Shown: one piece after another, positions 1 to 13,900 of the stretch
Position numbering within the stretch: position 1 is the first letter of the stretch
Layout: each line of letters starts with the position of its first letter
Assembly (NCBI GenBank): GCA_030035585.1
Contig: CM057465.1
Span: forward strand, 28,104,001-28,168,000
Origin: Dugong dugon
Lineage: Eukaryota; Chordata; Mammalia; Sirenia; Dugongidae
Direction: 5' to 3'
Length of the DNA: 64,000 nt
The notes under the pieces: model-generated
Databases searched by the model: none
The model's input: only the letters and a program-made list of their open reading frames with translations
Told to the model about the DNA's origin: nothing
Translations under genes and position numbers: made by a program

Positions 1-64
1 CAGTTCTGCTCTGTCCTATAGGGTCGCTGCTATGAGTCGGAATTGATGGCAATGAGTTGGCTTT
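1..64 (+). mobile_element. tRNA-derived afrotherian SINE, 3' part only
   Basis: The window opens inside the SINE body: 'cagttctgctctgtcctata', then the 'ggtcgctatgagtcgg' type motif, ending at 'ggcaatgagttgg'. The tRNA-like head is off the left edge. The same body occurs complete at 3042 and 37756. Confidence 0.75.
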
Positions 65-1946
65 TTTTTCTTTTCCCTAAAATTCCGTTTATTAGTAATC
101 TGTGTCGTGTTTTTTCGTGATCGGTCTGGCTAGAGTTTTACTAATTTTATTGAATCTTTCGGCTTCATTGATTTTCTCTTTTAATTTCTGCTCTAATCTT
201 TATTCCTTCTGCTTACTTTGGCTTTAATTTGTATCTTTTTCTGCTTAAGGTAGAAGCTGATGTCATTAAGATCTTTCTTTTTTTTCTAATAAGGGCATTT
301 ACTGCTATATATTTCTCATTAAGTACTGCTTTAGTGGCAACCCACAATTTTGATATGATATTTTTGTATTTTTATTCAGTTAAAAATACTTTCTCATTTC
401 CTTTTTGATTTCTTCTTTAACCTATGGGTTATTTGGAAGTGCGTTATTAATTTTCAAATATATGGGGATGTTCCAAAGATACTTCTGTTCTTGATTCATA
501 CTGTAATTCTGTTGTGGTCACAGAACATGTATTCTGTTAGATTTACTGAGGTTTGTTTTATTGGCCTACAATGTGGTCTGTCTTGGTAAATGTTTTATTG
601 GCCTACAGTGTGGTCTATCTTGGTAAATGTTTTGCGTGTACTTGAAAAGTTGTGTATTCTGTTGTTGGATAGAGTGTTCTATTAGTGCCAGTTAGGTAAG
701 TTGGTTAATAGCATTGTTCAAGTCTTCTGTATTGTTGCTGATTTTTCTCTCTTAATGCATTAACCTTATGAAATGATCTTTATACCTGATAATATTTTTT
801 TGCTCTGATAATCTACTTTTGTCTGAAGTAAATATATTCAGGCTTTGTTTTGATTAGTGTTAGCATGATATCTTTTCCATCTTTTTATTTTTAACCTATT
901 TGTGTCTTTATATTTAAAATGCTTTTCTTTTAGGAAGCATAGAATCAGGTCTTACTCTTGTATCCAACCTTACAGTCTCTTCCTTTTAGTTGGGCTCCTT
1001 ACACTACATTTGATATGATTATTGATATGGTTAGGTTTGTCTGTCATCTTGCTGTTTGTCTCATTTTTTCTTTGTTTTCTTTTCCTTCCCTCTTTGTGAT
1101 TAATTGAGTATATTTTGCTATTTCGTTTCTATTTCCTTTGTTGGCTCATTACTTATAACTTTTTGTTATGTTAGTGATTACTTTTGAGTTTACAGTATAA
1201 ATCTTTTACTTACCACAGCTTTCACAAGTTATCATGCTACTTCACATAAAGTATAAGAACCTGGAATAGTATACTCCCATTTCTCTACTCCTGGCCCTTG
1301 TGCTGTTTTTCTCATATATTTTACTTTTTCTTCCAGCTCATTGGTGTTCTGTTCACTTTTTTTTCCCCAGCACCCCCTCCCCTGTTTCATTTTGGATAGT
1401 TTCTATTACTGTGACTTCAGGTTCACTATTGTGCACTTATTTATGCTTTAAACAGTCAAAAGCGATTTAGATAACAAGAAATAAGGTATATTTGTCCACA
1501 TAGTTACCATTTTGGGTGACTTTTATTCCTCTGTGTAGGTCAGGATTGCCTTTTAGAATCTATTCTAACTGAAGGACTTCTTTTAACTTGTTGTATAGGC
1601 CTGATGGTGATGAATTTTCTCAGCTTTTATGTATCTGAAAGTGTCTTTATTTTGCCTTTTTCTGAAAGGTGTTTTCTCTGGGTATTGAATTTTAGATTGA
1701 CAGTGTTTTTTTTTTTTTTTTTTTAATTCTTTAAGTAAGGGTGTTGCTTCACTGTCTTCTGGTCTCCGTTGTTTCCAACAAGAAATCTGCTGTTATCATT
1801 GTACATAATGTTTTTCCCCCTGGCTGCTTTTAAGATTTTCTCTTTAGCACTGATTTTGAACAATTTGATTATAATGGGCCTTTGTATCGTTTTCTTTGTG
1901 ATTCTTGCACTTGGGGTTCATTGAGCTGTTTAAGTCTGTGGGTTTA

Positions 1947-2292
1947 TTGTTGTGTGCTATCAAGTCAGTTCCAACTCTTAGCAACTCTATATAACAGAGT
2001 ACAACTGCCTCAGAATTTCATAGGCTGTAATCTTTATGGGAGAAAGATGCGGCAGTCTGCTTCTGTAAAGATTATAGCCTTGGAAACCCTATGGGGCAGT
2101 TTTATCCTGTTCTATAGGATTGCAGTGAGTTGGAATTGACTCAGTGGCATTGGGTTTGGTTTTTGTTTTGGTTTAATCTTTACAGGAGCAGATTGCCAGG
2201 TCTTTCTCCTGTGGAGCCACTGGTAGGTTCGAGTCACTGACCTTTTGATTAGCAGCCGAGAACTTAACCGTTGTGCCACCAGGACTCCATTA
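1947..2292 (-). mobile_element. afrotherian tRNA-derived SINE inserted in L1
   Basis: Antisense SINE body and head (ends '...aaccgttgtgccaccaggactcc'), about 345 bases, with an internal second SINE body ('ggaaaccctatggggcagtt'). The 8-base direct repeat tgggttta at 1939-1946 and 2293-2300 is the target-site duplication, and the host L1 resumes in register after it. Confidence 0.8.
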
Positions 2293-3041
2293 TGGGTTTA
2301 TAGTCTTCATCAGATTTGGAAAATTTTCTGCCAGTATTTCTTCCGAAGTTTTTTTTTTGTTGTTGTTTCTCCCCATTATCATCTCCTTCAGGGACTCCAA
2401 ATGCATGTGTACTAGGCCACTTGAAGTTTTCCTGTAGCTCACTGGTCCTCTGTTCACTTTTTTTTTTTTTTTTTTTGTTTTTTTCTCCCTGTGTTTCATT
2501 TTGGATAGTTTTATTGCTGTGACTGCAAGTTCACTCTTCTTCTGTAATATCTACTCTGCCTCTGATCATACCCAATATATTTTTCATTTTAAACATTGTA
2601 GTTTTCATCTCCAGATGTTCAGTTGGATCTTTTTAATATTTACACCGTCTCCTCTGAACAAGTTCCAGCTTTTCTCTAGCTTTTTGAACACGTGGAATAC
2701 ACTTATAATGATACTGTAACATCCTTGTCTGTTAATTTTATCATCTTTGTCATATTGTGATTGTTTTTTGATTGATTAGTTTTTCTCCCGTTGTTGGTCG
2801 TATTTTCCTGTCTCTTTTCATACCTGGGTAATTTTTTACTGGGTGCCAGACCTTGTGAATTTTACTTGTTGGTTGCTAGATATTTTTGTAGTCTTGTAAA
2901 ATATTCTTGAACTTTGTCCTAGAAGTTGCTCAGTTACTTGGAAACAATTTGATACTTTTGAGTCTTACTTTTAAACTTTGTTAGATGGTATCAGCACAGC
3001 ATTTAGTGTAGGATTAATTTTGCCCCACTGCTGAGACAAAG

Positions 3042-3205
3042 GAACCCTGGTGGCGCAGTGGTTAAGAGCTGAGGCTGCTAACCAAAAGGTCGGCAGTTTG
3101 AATCCACCAGCCACTTCTTGGGAACTCTGTGGGGCAGTTCTGCTCTGTTCTGTAGGGTTGCTATGAGTTGGAATTGACTCGACAGCAATGAGTTTTTTGG
3201 ACTGA
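3042..3205 (+). mobile_element. afrotherian tRNA-derived SINE, full length
   Basis: Sense copy beginning 'ggaaccctggtggcgcagtg' with the tRNA-like A/B-box head, then the common body. It splits the host L1, which resumes after a short imperfect duplication around 'actg(ct)gag'. About 160 bases. Confidence 0.85.
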
Positions 3206-4833
3206 GTCAAGACCATTCTGAGTACTCTACCCAATACCTTGTGAATTGTAAGGTTTTCCACTCTGGTGGGAATGGCTCCATGTGAGCCTGTGGATTGATT
3301 CTTCTAGTCATTTCATGTGCCTCCCCCTGCCCCCCATACACATATCTTGGGTAGTTTACCTACACATATGCACTGATCAGTACTCTTCTGAATACTGGAG
3401 GAGGACTCTAGATCTCTTGAGTTCTCTCTCTCTGAAGTTTTCTTTTTTCTCTACTACTCTGTCCTGTGAACTTTAGCTGCCTTGGCCTTCCCAATTCCAA
3501 GCTCTGTCAGCTCAACTCAGGGAGAGACTGGGTACTTTTTGAGGTTTCTCACCCTTTGCGATGGCTGGAAACTCTTGATAGTAAGCTGAGGGCAGTCGTA
3601 GGGCTTACCTCATTTGTTTTATGTCTTAACGATCACTGTCTTTATTGTCTGATGTATCGTATTTTGAAAACCATTCATAGACTTGGTCTTTTTTTTTTTT
3701 TTTAGTTGTTTCAGGCAGAGGATGAATTGGTCTCCATTACTTCATCTTGTCTGCAAGTGGAACTGGTTACATAGGATTATCTTTCTGTTTTTAGTGGAAT
3801 TAATACCTGTGTGTTCTATACATTTTTTTGTTGTTGTTAAGCCTAGTCTGAATATCTGACTGTGTTCCAGATTTGTTTCTTTTGTTGTTGTAAACTCTAA
3901 GATGGTCTGTTTTCTCCCATAGTTTCTGTGAATAACCATTTCTTTTTTATTGGTCTCCATTAATTCTCTTCTGTACTTTCTGCGAGGTGACATTGTCAAG
4001 ACAGTTTAGAATCTTATCAGATGTTATGCATTTAGAGAATGTGCCAATAGGTGTTTGGGTTTCTAAAGGTCATCGTCACATCTATAGAGGGGTTTTATAC
4101 CAGTTTCTAATTTATTTCAAAGTCTCTCTCCTCCCTCCCCACCATCTCATTCGTAGCCTGTATGTTCTCCCACAACAGTAGCATTCCTTTCCTCGTTTTC
4201 TTTTGCAGGTACACTTAGTGTTAAGTGGTGTTACTCCCTCAAATCTTCTGCTTGATCTGTCCTTGCTTTTTTTTTCCCTCAGGGTATATCCTTCCATTGT
4301 TGAATTTAGCGACATGATTTATATCTGATAATTCTTCTCTAGTACTCTTGAGATTTGGTTTAAATTCTTATTTAAAGCTTCGCATTTTGTGTTTATCATC
4401 TGTTATTTTTAACGTTTTTGTTGTGAAACAAAACTCAGACATAGAAAATCACACTTGGCTATTTTGAGTCCATTTTCAGTGTTGAACCCAATATTTTACT
4501 TAATGTTTGTTAAAAATATAAATTTTAAGTGGAATTTGCATATTAAGACACATAGCAGTTAGCTTGACATTTTTGTTTGTGAAGGTCAAGATTGTGATTA
4601 TCACTAATCAGTAAAACAAACTTTTCATGTATAATAAAGCAAACTTCCAGTTTATCTTTATTTGGAGCGCTCTTTAGTCTGAGTGATGTTTTTAAAATAA
4701 AACATTTATATATGAAATAACCAGAACTTGGCTAGGCATTGTAGGTAAATATCCTCCAATTTTTTTTTTTTTAAATGAAGATGGAAATGTACTGAATAAA
4801 GTAATTTGATTAATCTTATTTTTGCTGTTCCAG

Positions 4834-4932
4834 ATTATATATGAACAAGAAGGCGTATATATTCACTCATCTTGTGGAAAGACCAGTGACCAAGACACCT
4901 TGATTTCAGGAATATTACGTGTTTTAGAAAAG
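4834..4932 (+). CDS. TBC1D15: TBC1D15 exon 2
   Basis: Acceptor 'ctgttccag' and donor 'gtatgt'. 99 bases, phase 0 at both ends, residues about 11-43. Reads [13 protein letters not shown] then a stretch ending GILRVLEK, the start of the N-terminal domain shared by TBC1D15 and TBC1D17. It follows intron 1, most of which is an old L1. Confidence 0.95.
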
Positions 4933-7900
4933 GTATGTTTCTAGTAAATGGTTTCATTTAATAAATGTTTATGGTAGTGTTTCATGTTTGGGCCATTATC
5001 AGAAAGTTTGAATTTCATCTGTAAGATAAAATTTTGTAATCGAACAGTGGTTTTAAGTTTAACATGGAAATAATTTTGAAATAAAATTTTTTGAATACAT
5101 GAGTAAAATGGCATGAAATATTTTAAAACTTATTATTCTAGAAGCTGTATTAGTGTAAAGTTTTTATAATGAAAAATAAGAATTAAAAAATGTGTATGAC
5201 ATTTGTTGTCCAACAGTGGTTTACATATGATATTTTATATTTAAAGTGCTAATATTTAAGGGTTTAAAAGTTTTTTTTGGGTTTAGGGAATAAAAATGTG
5301 ACTAAGAATGTAAGATGTTATTGAATAATAAATATGATTCGTAATTTCTTTCTCTAGGATTCTGAAGTAATAGTGGACTGGAAACCATTGGATGATGCAT
5401 TAGATTCTTCTAGTATTCTCTATGCTCGAAAGGTATTTAAGAAAAAAAATGTGGGACTAAAGGAATGCCATTTTTTAAATAACAGCTTTATTGAGATATA
5501 ATTCACATACTGTAAAATTCACTCTTTTAAAGTCTACAGTTCAGTGTAAAATTAGTGTATTCACAGAGTTGTGGAACCATCACTGATACCTAATTTTAGA
5601 ACATTTTCATTACCCTAAAAAAGAAACTCTGTACCCATTAGAGGTTACTCCTTATTGCCCCCATCCCCATCACCTGGCAACCCACTAATCTACTTTCTGT
5701 CTTTAGGATTTGCCTGTTCTGGACATTTAATATAAGTGAAATCATATAATATGTGTTCTTTTGTTTCAGACTTCTTTCACTTAGCATAATGTTTTCAAGG
5801 TTCCATGCATATTACAGCATGTACCAGTACTACATTTCTTTTCGTTGCTGAATGACATTTCGTTTATGGATAATACCACATTTTGTTTATCCATTTATTA
5901 GCTGATGGACATTTGGCTTGTTTTCACTTTTGGTGGCTATTATGAATAATGCTGTGCATTTGTGTACAATTTTTTGTGTGGACATATGTTTTAATTTCTC
6001 TTGGATGTATACCTGTGAGTGGAATTGCTGGGTAATATGTAACTCTGTGTTTTAACATTTGGGGAACCTCTGAACTTTTTTCCAAAACAGCTGCACCATT
6101 TTACAATCTCACCAGCAGTTTTTGAAGGTTCCAATTTCTCCGCGTTCTCGTCAGTACTTGTTCTTTTTATTTTGATCAACCTGGTGTGTATGGAGTGTTA
6201 TCTCATTGTGGGTTTGAGTTGCATTTCCCTGGTGGCTTAATGTTGAGCATTTTTTTAGGTACTTATTGCCCATTTGTGTATCTTCTTGATATACAGATCC
6301 TTTGCCCATTTTGACTATTTGTCTGTATTGTTGAGTTGTAAGAGTTCTTTATATATTCTGGATACGAGTCCTTTGTCAGATGTGTGACTTGCAAATATTT
6401 TCTCCCGTTCTGTGGGTTGTGTTTTCATTTTCTTAATGGTATCCTGTGAATCATGAAAGTTTTTAATTTTGATCAAGTAAGAATTTAATTTTTTTGTTGT
6501 TATTGTTGCTTGTGCTTTTGATGTCATATCTTAAGAAACTCTTGCCTTTGTAATAACCAAGCTAAGGTTATAAGGATTTACTCCTGTATTTAAGACTTTC
6601 ATAGTTTTAACTCTTAAATTTAGATCTGTGATTGATCTTGAGTTAATTTTTGTATATGCTGTGAGATAGGGGAAGAATTTGTAATGGCTAGGGGAAGTTT
6701 TATAATGGGAACATATTTTCTATTGAATGGTTGTACTTCCAGTTTGGTTATGCTTTTGTTCTTTTATTACATCCCTGTTTTAATATTTTCCTTTAAAAAT
6801 TATATAAAAGATTTCTAAATAAAATTTATTTTTATCTGAATTATGCATTTTCCTACATAAGTCCTGTAAGTTTTACAAGTCTTTTTATGAAAACCAGAGG
6901 TACCTTCACTTTCCCACCAAATTTTCCATTTCCCAAGGCAGTCACAATCAATCCTTGTCTGTTTCTTTGGTTATTTACAGCCCTCTGTCTAAATAACATT
7001 TTTCTAATGCTACTATTTGATTTTTTTCCCCCCAATTTAGATATTGTGGTGACTTTTCACAATAGAAGGCAGAGATTTAGCTTGATTTTAATTATCATTC
7101 ACCTCTGAACTCTCATTCACGTTGTCCACATTTTTTTCTCAAAACATGTAAACGTTAATTTCTTTTCCCAGAGCCTTATGACCAACTCAGTCTGGACTGG
7201 TTGCTCTCATGGTTTGCTGTGCAGTGGTCATCCTGGGGATTCTTTTGCCTCTTTTCCTTGTTTTAATCACCCTGTTTTCTGTATCCCATGCTGTCTTTTA
7301 TTCTGATTTACTCCCTTGTTTTGGTGGAGCTCCAGTAGCTTGCTGAGAAAAAGAGTGTATGAGAACAAAGAAAATTTTAGACTTTTCTATCCTTATTCTG
7401 AATTGAGAGTTTGACTGGCATAGAATTCCAGTTTGGAAGTAAAATTTCCTATGGATTTTTAAAGCTATTCCCCTAGGTGTGTCTAGTTTCCTTTATGATG
7501 TTAAGTCTAGTGCTGTTCTGATTCCTGATCTTTGTTTTTTTCCCCACTCTAGAAGCTTTTAGGATTGCCTCTTTGTTCCTAGTGTTCTAGATGTCCTGGT
7601 GTGTCTTTGTGGTCTTTTGATCCACTGTGTTGGGTATTTGGTGGGCTCTTTTAACATGGAAGCCCATGTCCTTTATTTCTGGGAAATGTTCTTGAATTAT
7701 TTCAGTGATGATTTCTTTCCGTTGGTTTTTTCTTTCTGAAATTCTTTGGACTAGGAAGCCTAGAACATACATCTTTAATAAATCTTTTTATGTTTTCTAT
7801 GTTCTAATTCTCTCTTCTTCTTCTTTTTTTTTTTTTGGTACTGTTTTCTAGGAAGTTTCTCCAGCTTTATCTTCCAATTCTTTTTTTGCCTTTTTCACCT

Positions 7901-10900
7901 CTGCTTATTTTTAATTTCTCAGACATCTTTCTTGATCTGAGTGCCCCCCCGCCCCCGCTTTTATAGCATTTTGTTGTTCATGGATGTAGTATTTCTTATT
8001 TCTGAGAAGTTTAGTGAGAACTTTTTAGAGAAGACTTCGTCTCTGTATAGTTCCTCTAAATTGCCTTTTTTTTTCTTTTTTTGGTGTTCGGTGATTTTTG
8101 TGGTGTGGTGCTCATATTTAACAGCAATAGGCATGGTAATAGTGAGACTCTTCTTAGGGTGACCTGGCTAGTTTCTTAAGGAATCCCTGATGTCAGAATC
8201 TAGGTCTTTTCTCTTGGGCTAGTCAGATTTGCCGGAGAAGCTGCAGATTCTTGCCTGGAGAGGGCAAGCCTGGATGCCAGTGTTCTGAACACTGAGTGGA
8301 GGCAGAAAGCTGGGAGTCTCACCAACTTTATTATGTTGTTGGACTTCCAATTAATTCTCCTGTTTTCAGTGCAATTTTCCCCTTGCTCAGTGTGCTGGTT
8401 TCCCCTAATCCAGAGATATTCTGCTTTACCTCTAATGAGTAAGCCTCCAGCCTCTGGACTTTTGTTGGTTGACCTCTCTTCTAGAAGTACCGTTATCTAC
8501 CAGTTCGTATGCTTTGGATGTTGAAGCGTTTCTGTGGATGCTTCTCAGCTTTCCTCACTGCTGTTCTAGGATTATGCTTTTACAGGTCTAAACTATCCAT
8601 CAGCCTTCTTGTTTTCAGGTTTTTTTTTCTCCCCTCCTGTCCTTTTTTTTTAATACAAAAAGGAGCAGAGGTAAATGTGTTTAATTTGGCATTTCTAAGC
8701 TGGACGTAAGATGCTTTATTTTTATCTTAATTGTGCACTTCACTCATTCATTCAGCAAATACTGGAGTGCTTACTATGTGCCAGCTTCTAGGAATACAGC
8801 TTTGAACAGAAGAAATTCCCTAAATCCCTACTCCTCTTCAGTTTATGTTCTGATGGATGCGGGTGAGACAGTACACAGATAAGTAAAATATGCATTGTGT
8901 CAAGTGGTGATAGATGCTATGGAGAAACAGTGGGAAAGGGAATTGTAAGTGTTATTGGTGGGGACAGTGGTGGGCATTGCATTTTTTAAATTGGGTGATC
9001 ATGGAGGGCTCCCTGAGAAAATTACATTTGAGCAAAGATCTGGGAGAGAAAACACTCCACTTTATAATTTTTATTTTATTTTTTATTGTTGTAGTTAAAT
9101 GATGTTTACATTTCAAGTTAGTCTCCCATATGAAATTTTATACATACATTGTTATGTAACCCTAATTGCTCACCCCATTCTGTGACAGCACACTTCTCCT
9201 TTCCGCCCCTGATTCCCCATGTCCATTCACCAGCTCCTAACCCTCTCTGCCTTCCCATCTCACGTCTGAACAGAAGCTGCCCCTTTGGTCTCTTGTATCT
9301 ACTTGACTAAGAGGCACACTCTTCACGAGTATCACTTTATGTCCCACAGTCCAGTCCAATCCCTGTCTGAAGAGTTGGCCTCAGAAATTGTTTTAGTTCT
9401 GAGCTGATAGAAAATCCAGCGGCCATGCTTTCTGGGGTTCCTCCAGTCTCATTCAGACCATTAAGTCTGGTCTTCTTACTAGGATTTGAGTTCTGCACCT
9501 GATCTTTCTGCTGCTCCATCAGGGACTCTCTGTTGTGTTCCCTGTCAGGGCGGTCATTAGTGGTAGCCAGGCACCATCTAGTTCTTCTGGTCTCAGGCTG
9601 ATGAAGTCTCTGGTTTATGTGGCCCTTTCTGTCTCTTGGGCTACTACTTGTCTTGTGTCTTGGTGTTCTTCATTCTCCTTTACTCCAGGTGGTTGGGACC
9701 AATTGATGCATCTTAGATGGCCACTTGCAAGCTTTTAAGACCCCAGACACCACTCACCAAAGTAGGATGCAGAACATTTTCTTTTTTTTTTTTTTTTTTA
9801 AATATATATTTTATTGTACTTCAGGTGAAAGCTTACAGAGCAAATAGTTTCTCATGAAATAGTAGTACACATGTTGTTTTTTTTTGACATTGGTTAACAA
9901 CCCCACAACGTATTAAGCCTCTAAATTCTCAGCCTTTTTTTTTGATGAAAATTACAGATGGCCAAAGATACACCGTTTCAAAATTTTCTACATTCACAGT
10001 TCAGTGACATTGACTACGCTCTTCCAACTGTGCTGTTATTCTCACTTAAGATGAAGGCTTACAGAACAAAATAGTTTTTCATTTAACAGTTACTACACAT
10101 GTTGCCCTATGACAATGGTTAACAATCTCACAGCACATCAAGAATATCCTTACTCCACCTTGTGTTCCCTATCACCAGGGGGCTTCCTTGTCCCCTTCTG
10201 TCTTCTGGACCTTGTCAGTGGACTATTGTACCTCTTTAGTCTCATTTGTTTATTTATTTATTTTTTTAATTTATTTTATTTAAACACCATTTTGAAACTT
10301 TTTACTTACACATTTAAGTGATATTGACTATGCTCTTCCAGTTGTGCTAGGATGCAGAACATTTTCTTAATAAGCTTTGTTGTGCCAGTTGACCTAGATG
10401 TCCCCTGAAAGCATGGTCCCCAGACCCTTACCCCTGCTACTCTGTCTCTCAAAGTATTTGATTGTATTCAGGAAACTTCTTAGCTTAGGTTTAGTCCCGT
10501 TGTGCTTCCCCTGTAGTGTGTGCTTTCCTTCCCTTCACCTAAGATGATTCTGTCTACTATCTAGTTAGTAAATAACCCTCACCCTCCCTCCCCACCCCTA
10601 TAACCATCAAAGAATGTTTTCTTCCATGTTTAAACCTTTCCTTGGGTTCTTATAATAGTGGTGTTATACAGTATTTGTCTTCTGTGACTGACTAAATTCA
10701 CTCAGCCTAGTAAGTTCCAGCTTCCACCATGTTATATGATGTTTCATGGCTTCATCGTTGTTCTTTATCATTGCGTAGTATTCCATTGTGTGGATATACC
10801 ATAATTTGTTCCATTGGTCCATTGGATATACCATAATTTGTTCCATTGGTCCGTTGATGGGCACCAAGGTTGTTTCCATCTTTTTGCTGTTGTGAACAGT

Positions 10901-13900
10901 GCTGCAGTGAACATGGGTGTGCATATATCTATTCATGTGACGGCTCTTATTTCTCTAGGATGTATTCCAAGGAGCGGGATAGCTGGATCTTATGGTACTT
11001 CTATTTCTAGCTTTTTAAGGACGTGCAGAATTGATTTCCAAAGTGGTTGTACCATTTTACATTCCCACCAGCCGTGTATAAGTGTTCAGTCTCTCCACAA
11101 CCTCTCCAGCATTTATTATTTTGTGTTTTTTGGATTAAGGCTAGCCTTGTTGAGGTGAGATGATATCTCATTGTGGTTTTGATCTGCGTTTCTCTAATGG
11201 CTAATGATCGTGAGCGTTTCTTCACGTGTCTGTTAGCTGCCTGAATATCTTCTTTGGTGAAGTGTCTGTTCATGTCCTTTGTGCATTTTTTAATTGGGTT
11301 ATTTGTCTTTTTGTTGTTGAGGTTTTGCAGTATTCTTGTAGATTTTAGATATTAGATGCTGATTGGATGTGTCATAGCCAAAATTTTTTTCCCAGTCTGT
11401 AGGTTGTCTTTTTACTCTTTTGGTGAAGTCTTTTGATGAGCATAAGTGTTTAATTTTTTGGAGCTCCCATTTATCTAGTCTCTCTTCTGGTGCTTGTGCA
11501 TTGTTACTTATGGTTCGTATTCTGTTTATGCCATGTATTAGGGCTCCTGGCATTGTCCCTATTTTTTCTTCCGTGATCTTTATCGTTTTTGATTTTATAT
11601 TTAAGTCTTTGATCCATTTTTCCACTTTATAATTTTATTCATTTCTTTCCCCTATTTTTTCAGTTTATTTCCACTTCTTAATTATTAGTTTTTCTTATTG
11701 TATTTTCCTGTTCTTACAAATTTTCCTTTTTAAAAAGAATTTTACCAGCAATACATGAATACATTCTTAACTGTAAAATGCTCAAATAGTAGCAAGTTGA
11801 AGTCCCGCTTGACTGTGACCCTGTTGCTTGCCTGGTCCTGTTTAGCATACAGCTTTCTTGACCTTTATTGGTACATTTCATATCTATATATGTACGTGTA
11901 GAAAGACCTGGTTTTCTTCTGTGTATTACTTAATTGCATAATCATTATATTGCACACATTTTTGCAACTTTTTTTTTACTATTACATACTTATTATCTTT
12001 AAATGTTAACTTGTATCAGTCTTAAAACTACTGTGTAATATTTCTTTTTTTAAAATAGTTTATTTTGTGTTTTTTGTTGTTGTTGGGAATACACACATCA
12101 GAACATACACCAATTCAGCAGTTTCTACATGCACAATTCAGTGATATAGATTACATTCTTTGAGTTGTGCAGCCATTCTCACCCCCCTTTTCTGAGTTGT
12201 TTCTCCCCTATTGACATAAACTCACTGCCCCCCAAGTTTTCTATCTAATCTTTCAAGTTGTTGTCAGTTTGATCTCATATGGATAGATCTTAGAAGAGCA
12301 CAATGCTTAAGGCAGACATTCTTCACTAGTTAAGCTAAGCTGTTTTTTGGTTTTAAGAAGACTTCAGGGGATACTTTTGGTTTAAGGTTTAAAGATTATC
12401 TTGGGGCAGTAGTTTCAGGGATTCATCCAGCCTCTATGGTTCCAGAAAATCTGGATTCCATGAGAATTTAAAATTTTGTTGTGCATTTCTCCTCTTGTGA
12501 ACATGACTCTTCTGCAGTTACGTTAATCAGCTGTGCAACCCTACCCTTAATCAGTGTGATTCTTCCATCATTGTAAACCAAAACTCAGTACTCCATAATA
12601 GTGTGTAGTATTTCATTGACTGCCCTTTAGTTTATTGACCAGGACTTCGAACTGTTTATGTTCCAGTTCAAACCCTTGCTGAGAATTTGCATTTATACCC
12701 CAGATACACTGAATCAGAATTTACATTTTTTAAACAGGATCCCCAGGTGATTCTTATGTATAATACATATTGAGAACCACTGCTCTACTAGTGGTTCTCA
12801 GAATTGGTTCCTAACCAGCAGCATTAGCATCACCTGGGAACTTGTTAGAAATGCAGATTCTCAGTAGGGGTTCAAACTGAACGAACAAACCGGTTTGAAG
12901 CCCTGTTAGTGACTCATTCCTCAATTGATGGATGTTAGGGTATTTCTGGTTTTTCACTATTACAAGCAATACTGCAGTGAAAATTCTTACATGTACCTAT
13001 TTGTGTATGTATGTGAGTATTTCTCTAGGGTAGGTAATGAAGAGAGCTATTGTGAAATAAACATGCATGTTTTGAATTTCAGTAAAGGTGGCTAAATTGC
13101 CCTCCTGGAGACAGTGCTAGGGATCACTGTCATCAGTAGTGTAAGAAGAGCCTATTTCCTCACACTTGTGTATTTGATAAGTATTTTTAATTAAATGGGG
13201 GCAAAAAATGAAATTTCTTTTTAACTGCTCTTCTCTGATTGCCGCTATGCTTGGACACCTTTCTATATGTTTGGCATTTTATATTTCCTCTTTTTTGACT
13301 CGTTCATACTGTTTGCTTATTTTTCTGCTTAAATGTTTGCCTCTAAGTGATTGGTAGGGGGTTTTTCTGTGTTCTGGATGTTTTTCTCTTGTCTATTACG
13401 TATTTTGGAAATATTTTCTCCCTTTTGTTTAGCTTATTATGGTGTCTTTTTGTTGTATAGGAGTTAAACTTTTTGATTTAGTCAAATTGTTATAACCCTT
13501 TAGACTTTGGTTTTATTCTGTTTTAATGTTGAAAATGCTACAAAACTGCACATGCAAATATCTTATTTGTAGCTTTTGACTAATTGGCTAATTTTGATTA
13601 CCATTAAGAGAATATGCAACCAGTGGTGACTTAATTGATTAGCCACCATTGGCTGTTTTCCTCAAGTAACTAGAAGTCTGGAGGTTGGGAGCTGTTCGCA
13701 GTGGCTCTCTTGCCTTTTCTTTTATGGTCATGGGATGGCTGCCATGTTTTTAGGCATCACAGTACATTCAAAGCAGGAAAAAGGAGGAAGGGAATAAGAC
13801 TTTTATTAGGAAAGCAGAAGCATTTCTAGAATTTCCATTGTTGACTTTTGTTATATTTCCTTGTCAACCCTATCTGCAAGGGAGGCTGGACAAGCTTTCT

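Larger units (their letters stand above)
65..3766 (-). mobile_element. old L1 LINE, antisense, interrupted by two SINEs
   Basis: The reverse complement of 100-900 matches the L1 ORF2 interior (the coding strand would read REKIN, then a stretch with KIDKPLA). The rest continues as L1-type sequence through 1100-1940, 2300-3040 and 3206-3766 with no other break. The pieces are collinear, so this is one element later cut by SINEs at 1947-2292 and 3042-3205. It lies in intron 1 of TBC1D15 in antisense orientation and is heavily mutated. It carries a 37-base tandem duplication at 554-627. Confidence 0.75.
9072..11620 (-). mobile_element. young afrotherian-type L1, 5'-truncated, antisense, with nested insertion
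   Basis: Bounded by the perfect 16-base repeat tccactttataatttt at 9056-9071 and 11621-11636. Left end is T-rich (reverse of the A tail), then the 3'UTR shared with copies at 33570, 56873 and 61326, then degraded ORF2 C-terminus on the minus strand: 10664-10936 includes [15 protein letters not shown], and 11007-11273 includes NKCWRGCG, the C-terminal cysteine motif. The element was itself split by a later insertion at 9784-10347. ORF2 is broken by stops. Confidence 0.9.
11640..13490 (-). mobile_element. older L1 host sequence, antisense, in three pieces
   Basis: 11640-12044, 12615-12650 and 12900-13490 look like parts of one old L1: 'attgatggatgttagggtat' and 'acaagcaatactgcagtgaa' are reverse ORF2 C-terminal phrases. 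It is interrupted by a LINE tail (12045-12601) and MER5-like DNA elements (12665-12875). Confidence 0.5.

Noticed and set aside
554-627. CRISPR-like or satellite array
   Set aside because: Only two adjacent copies, inside an L1. There are no spacers and no further units.
10814-11158. 114-residue plus-strand open frame
   Set aside because: It is the antisense shadow of the L1 ORF2 C-terminus. The related frame at 62666-62920 in another L1 copy shows the same similarity for the same reason.
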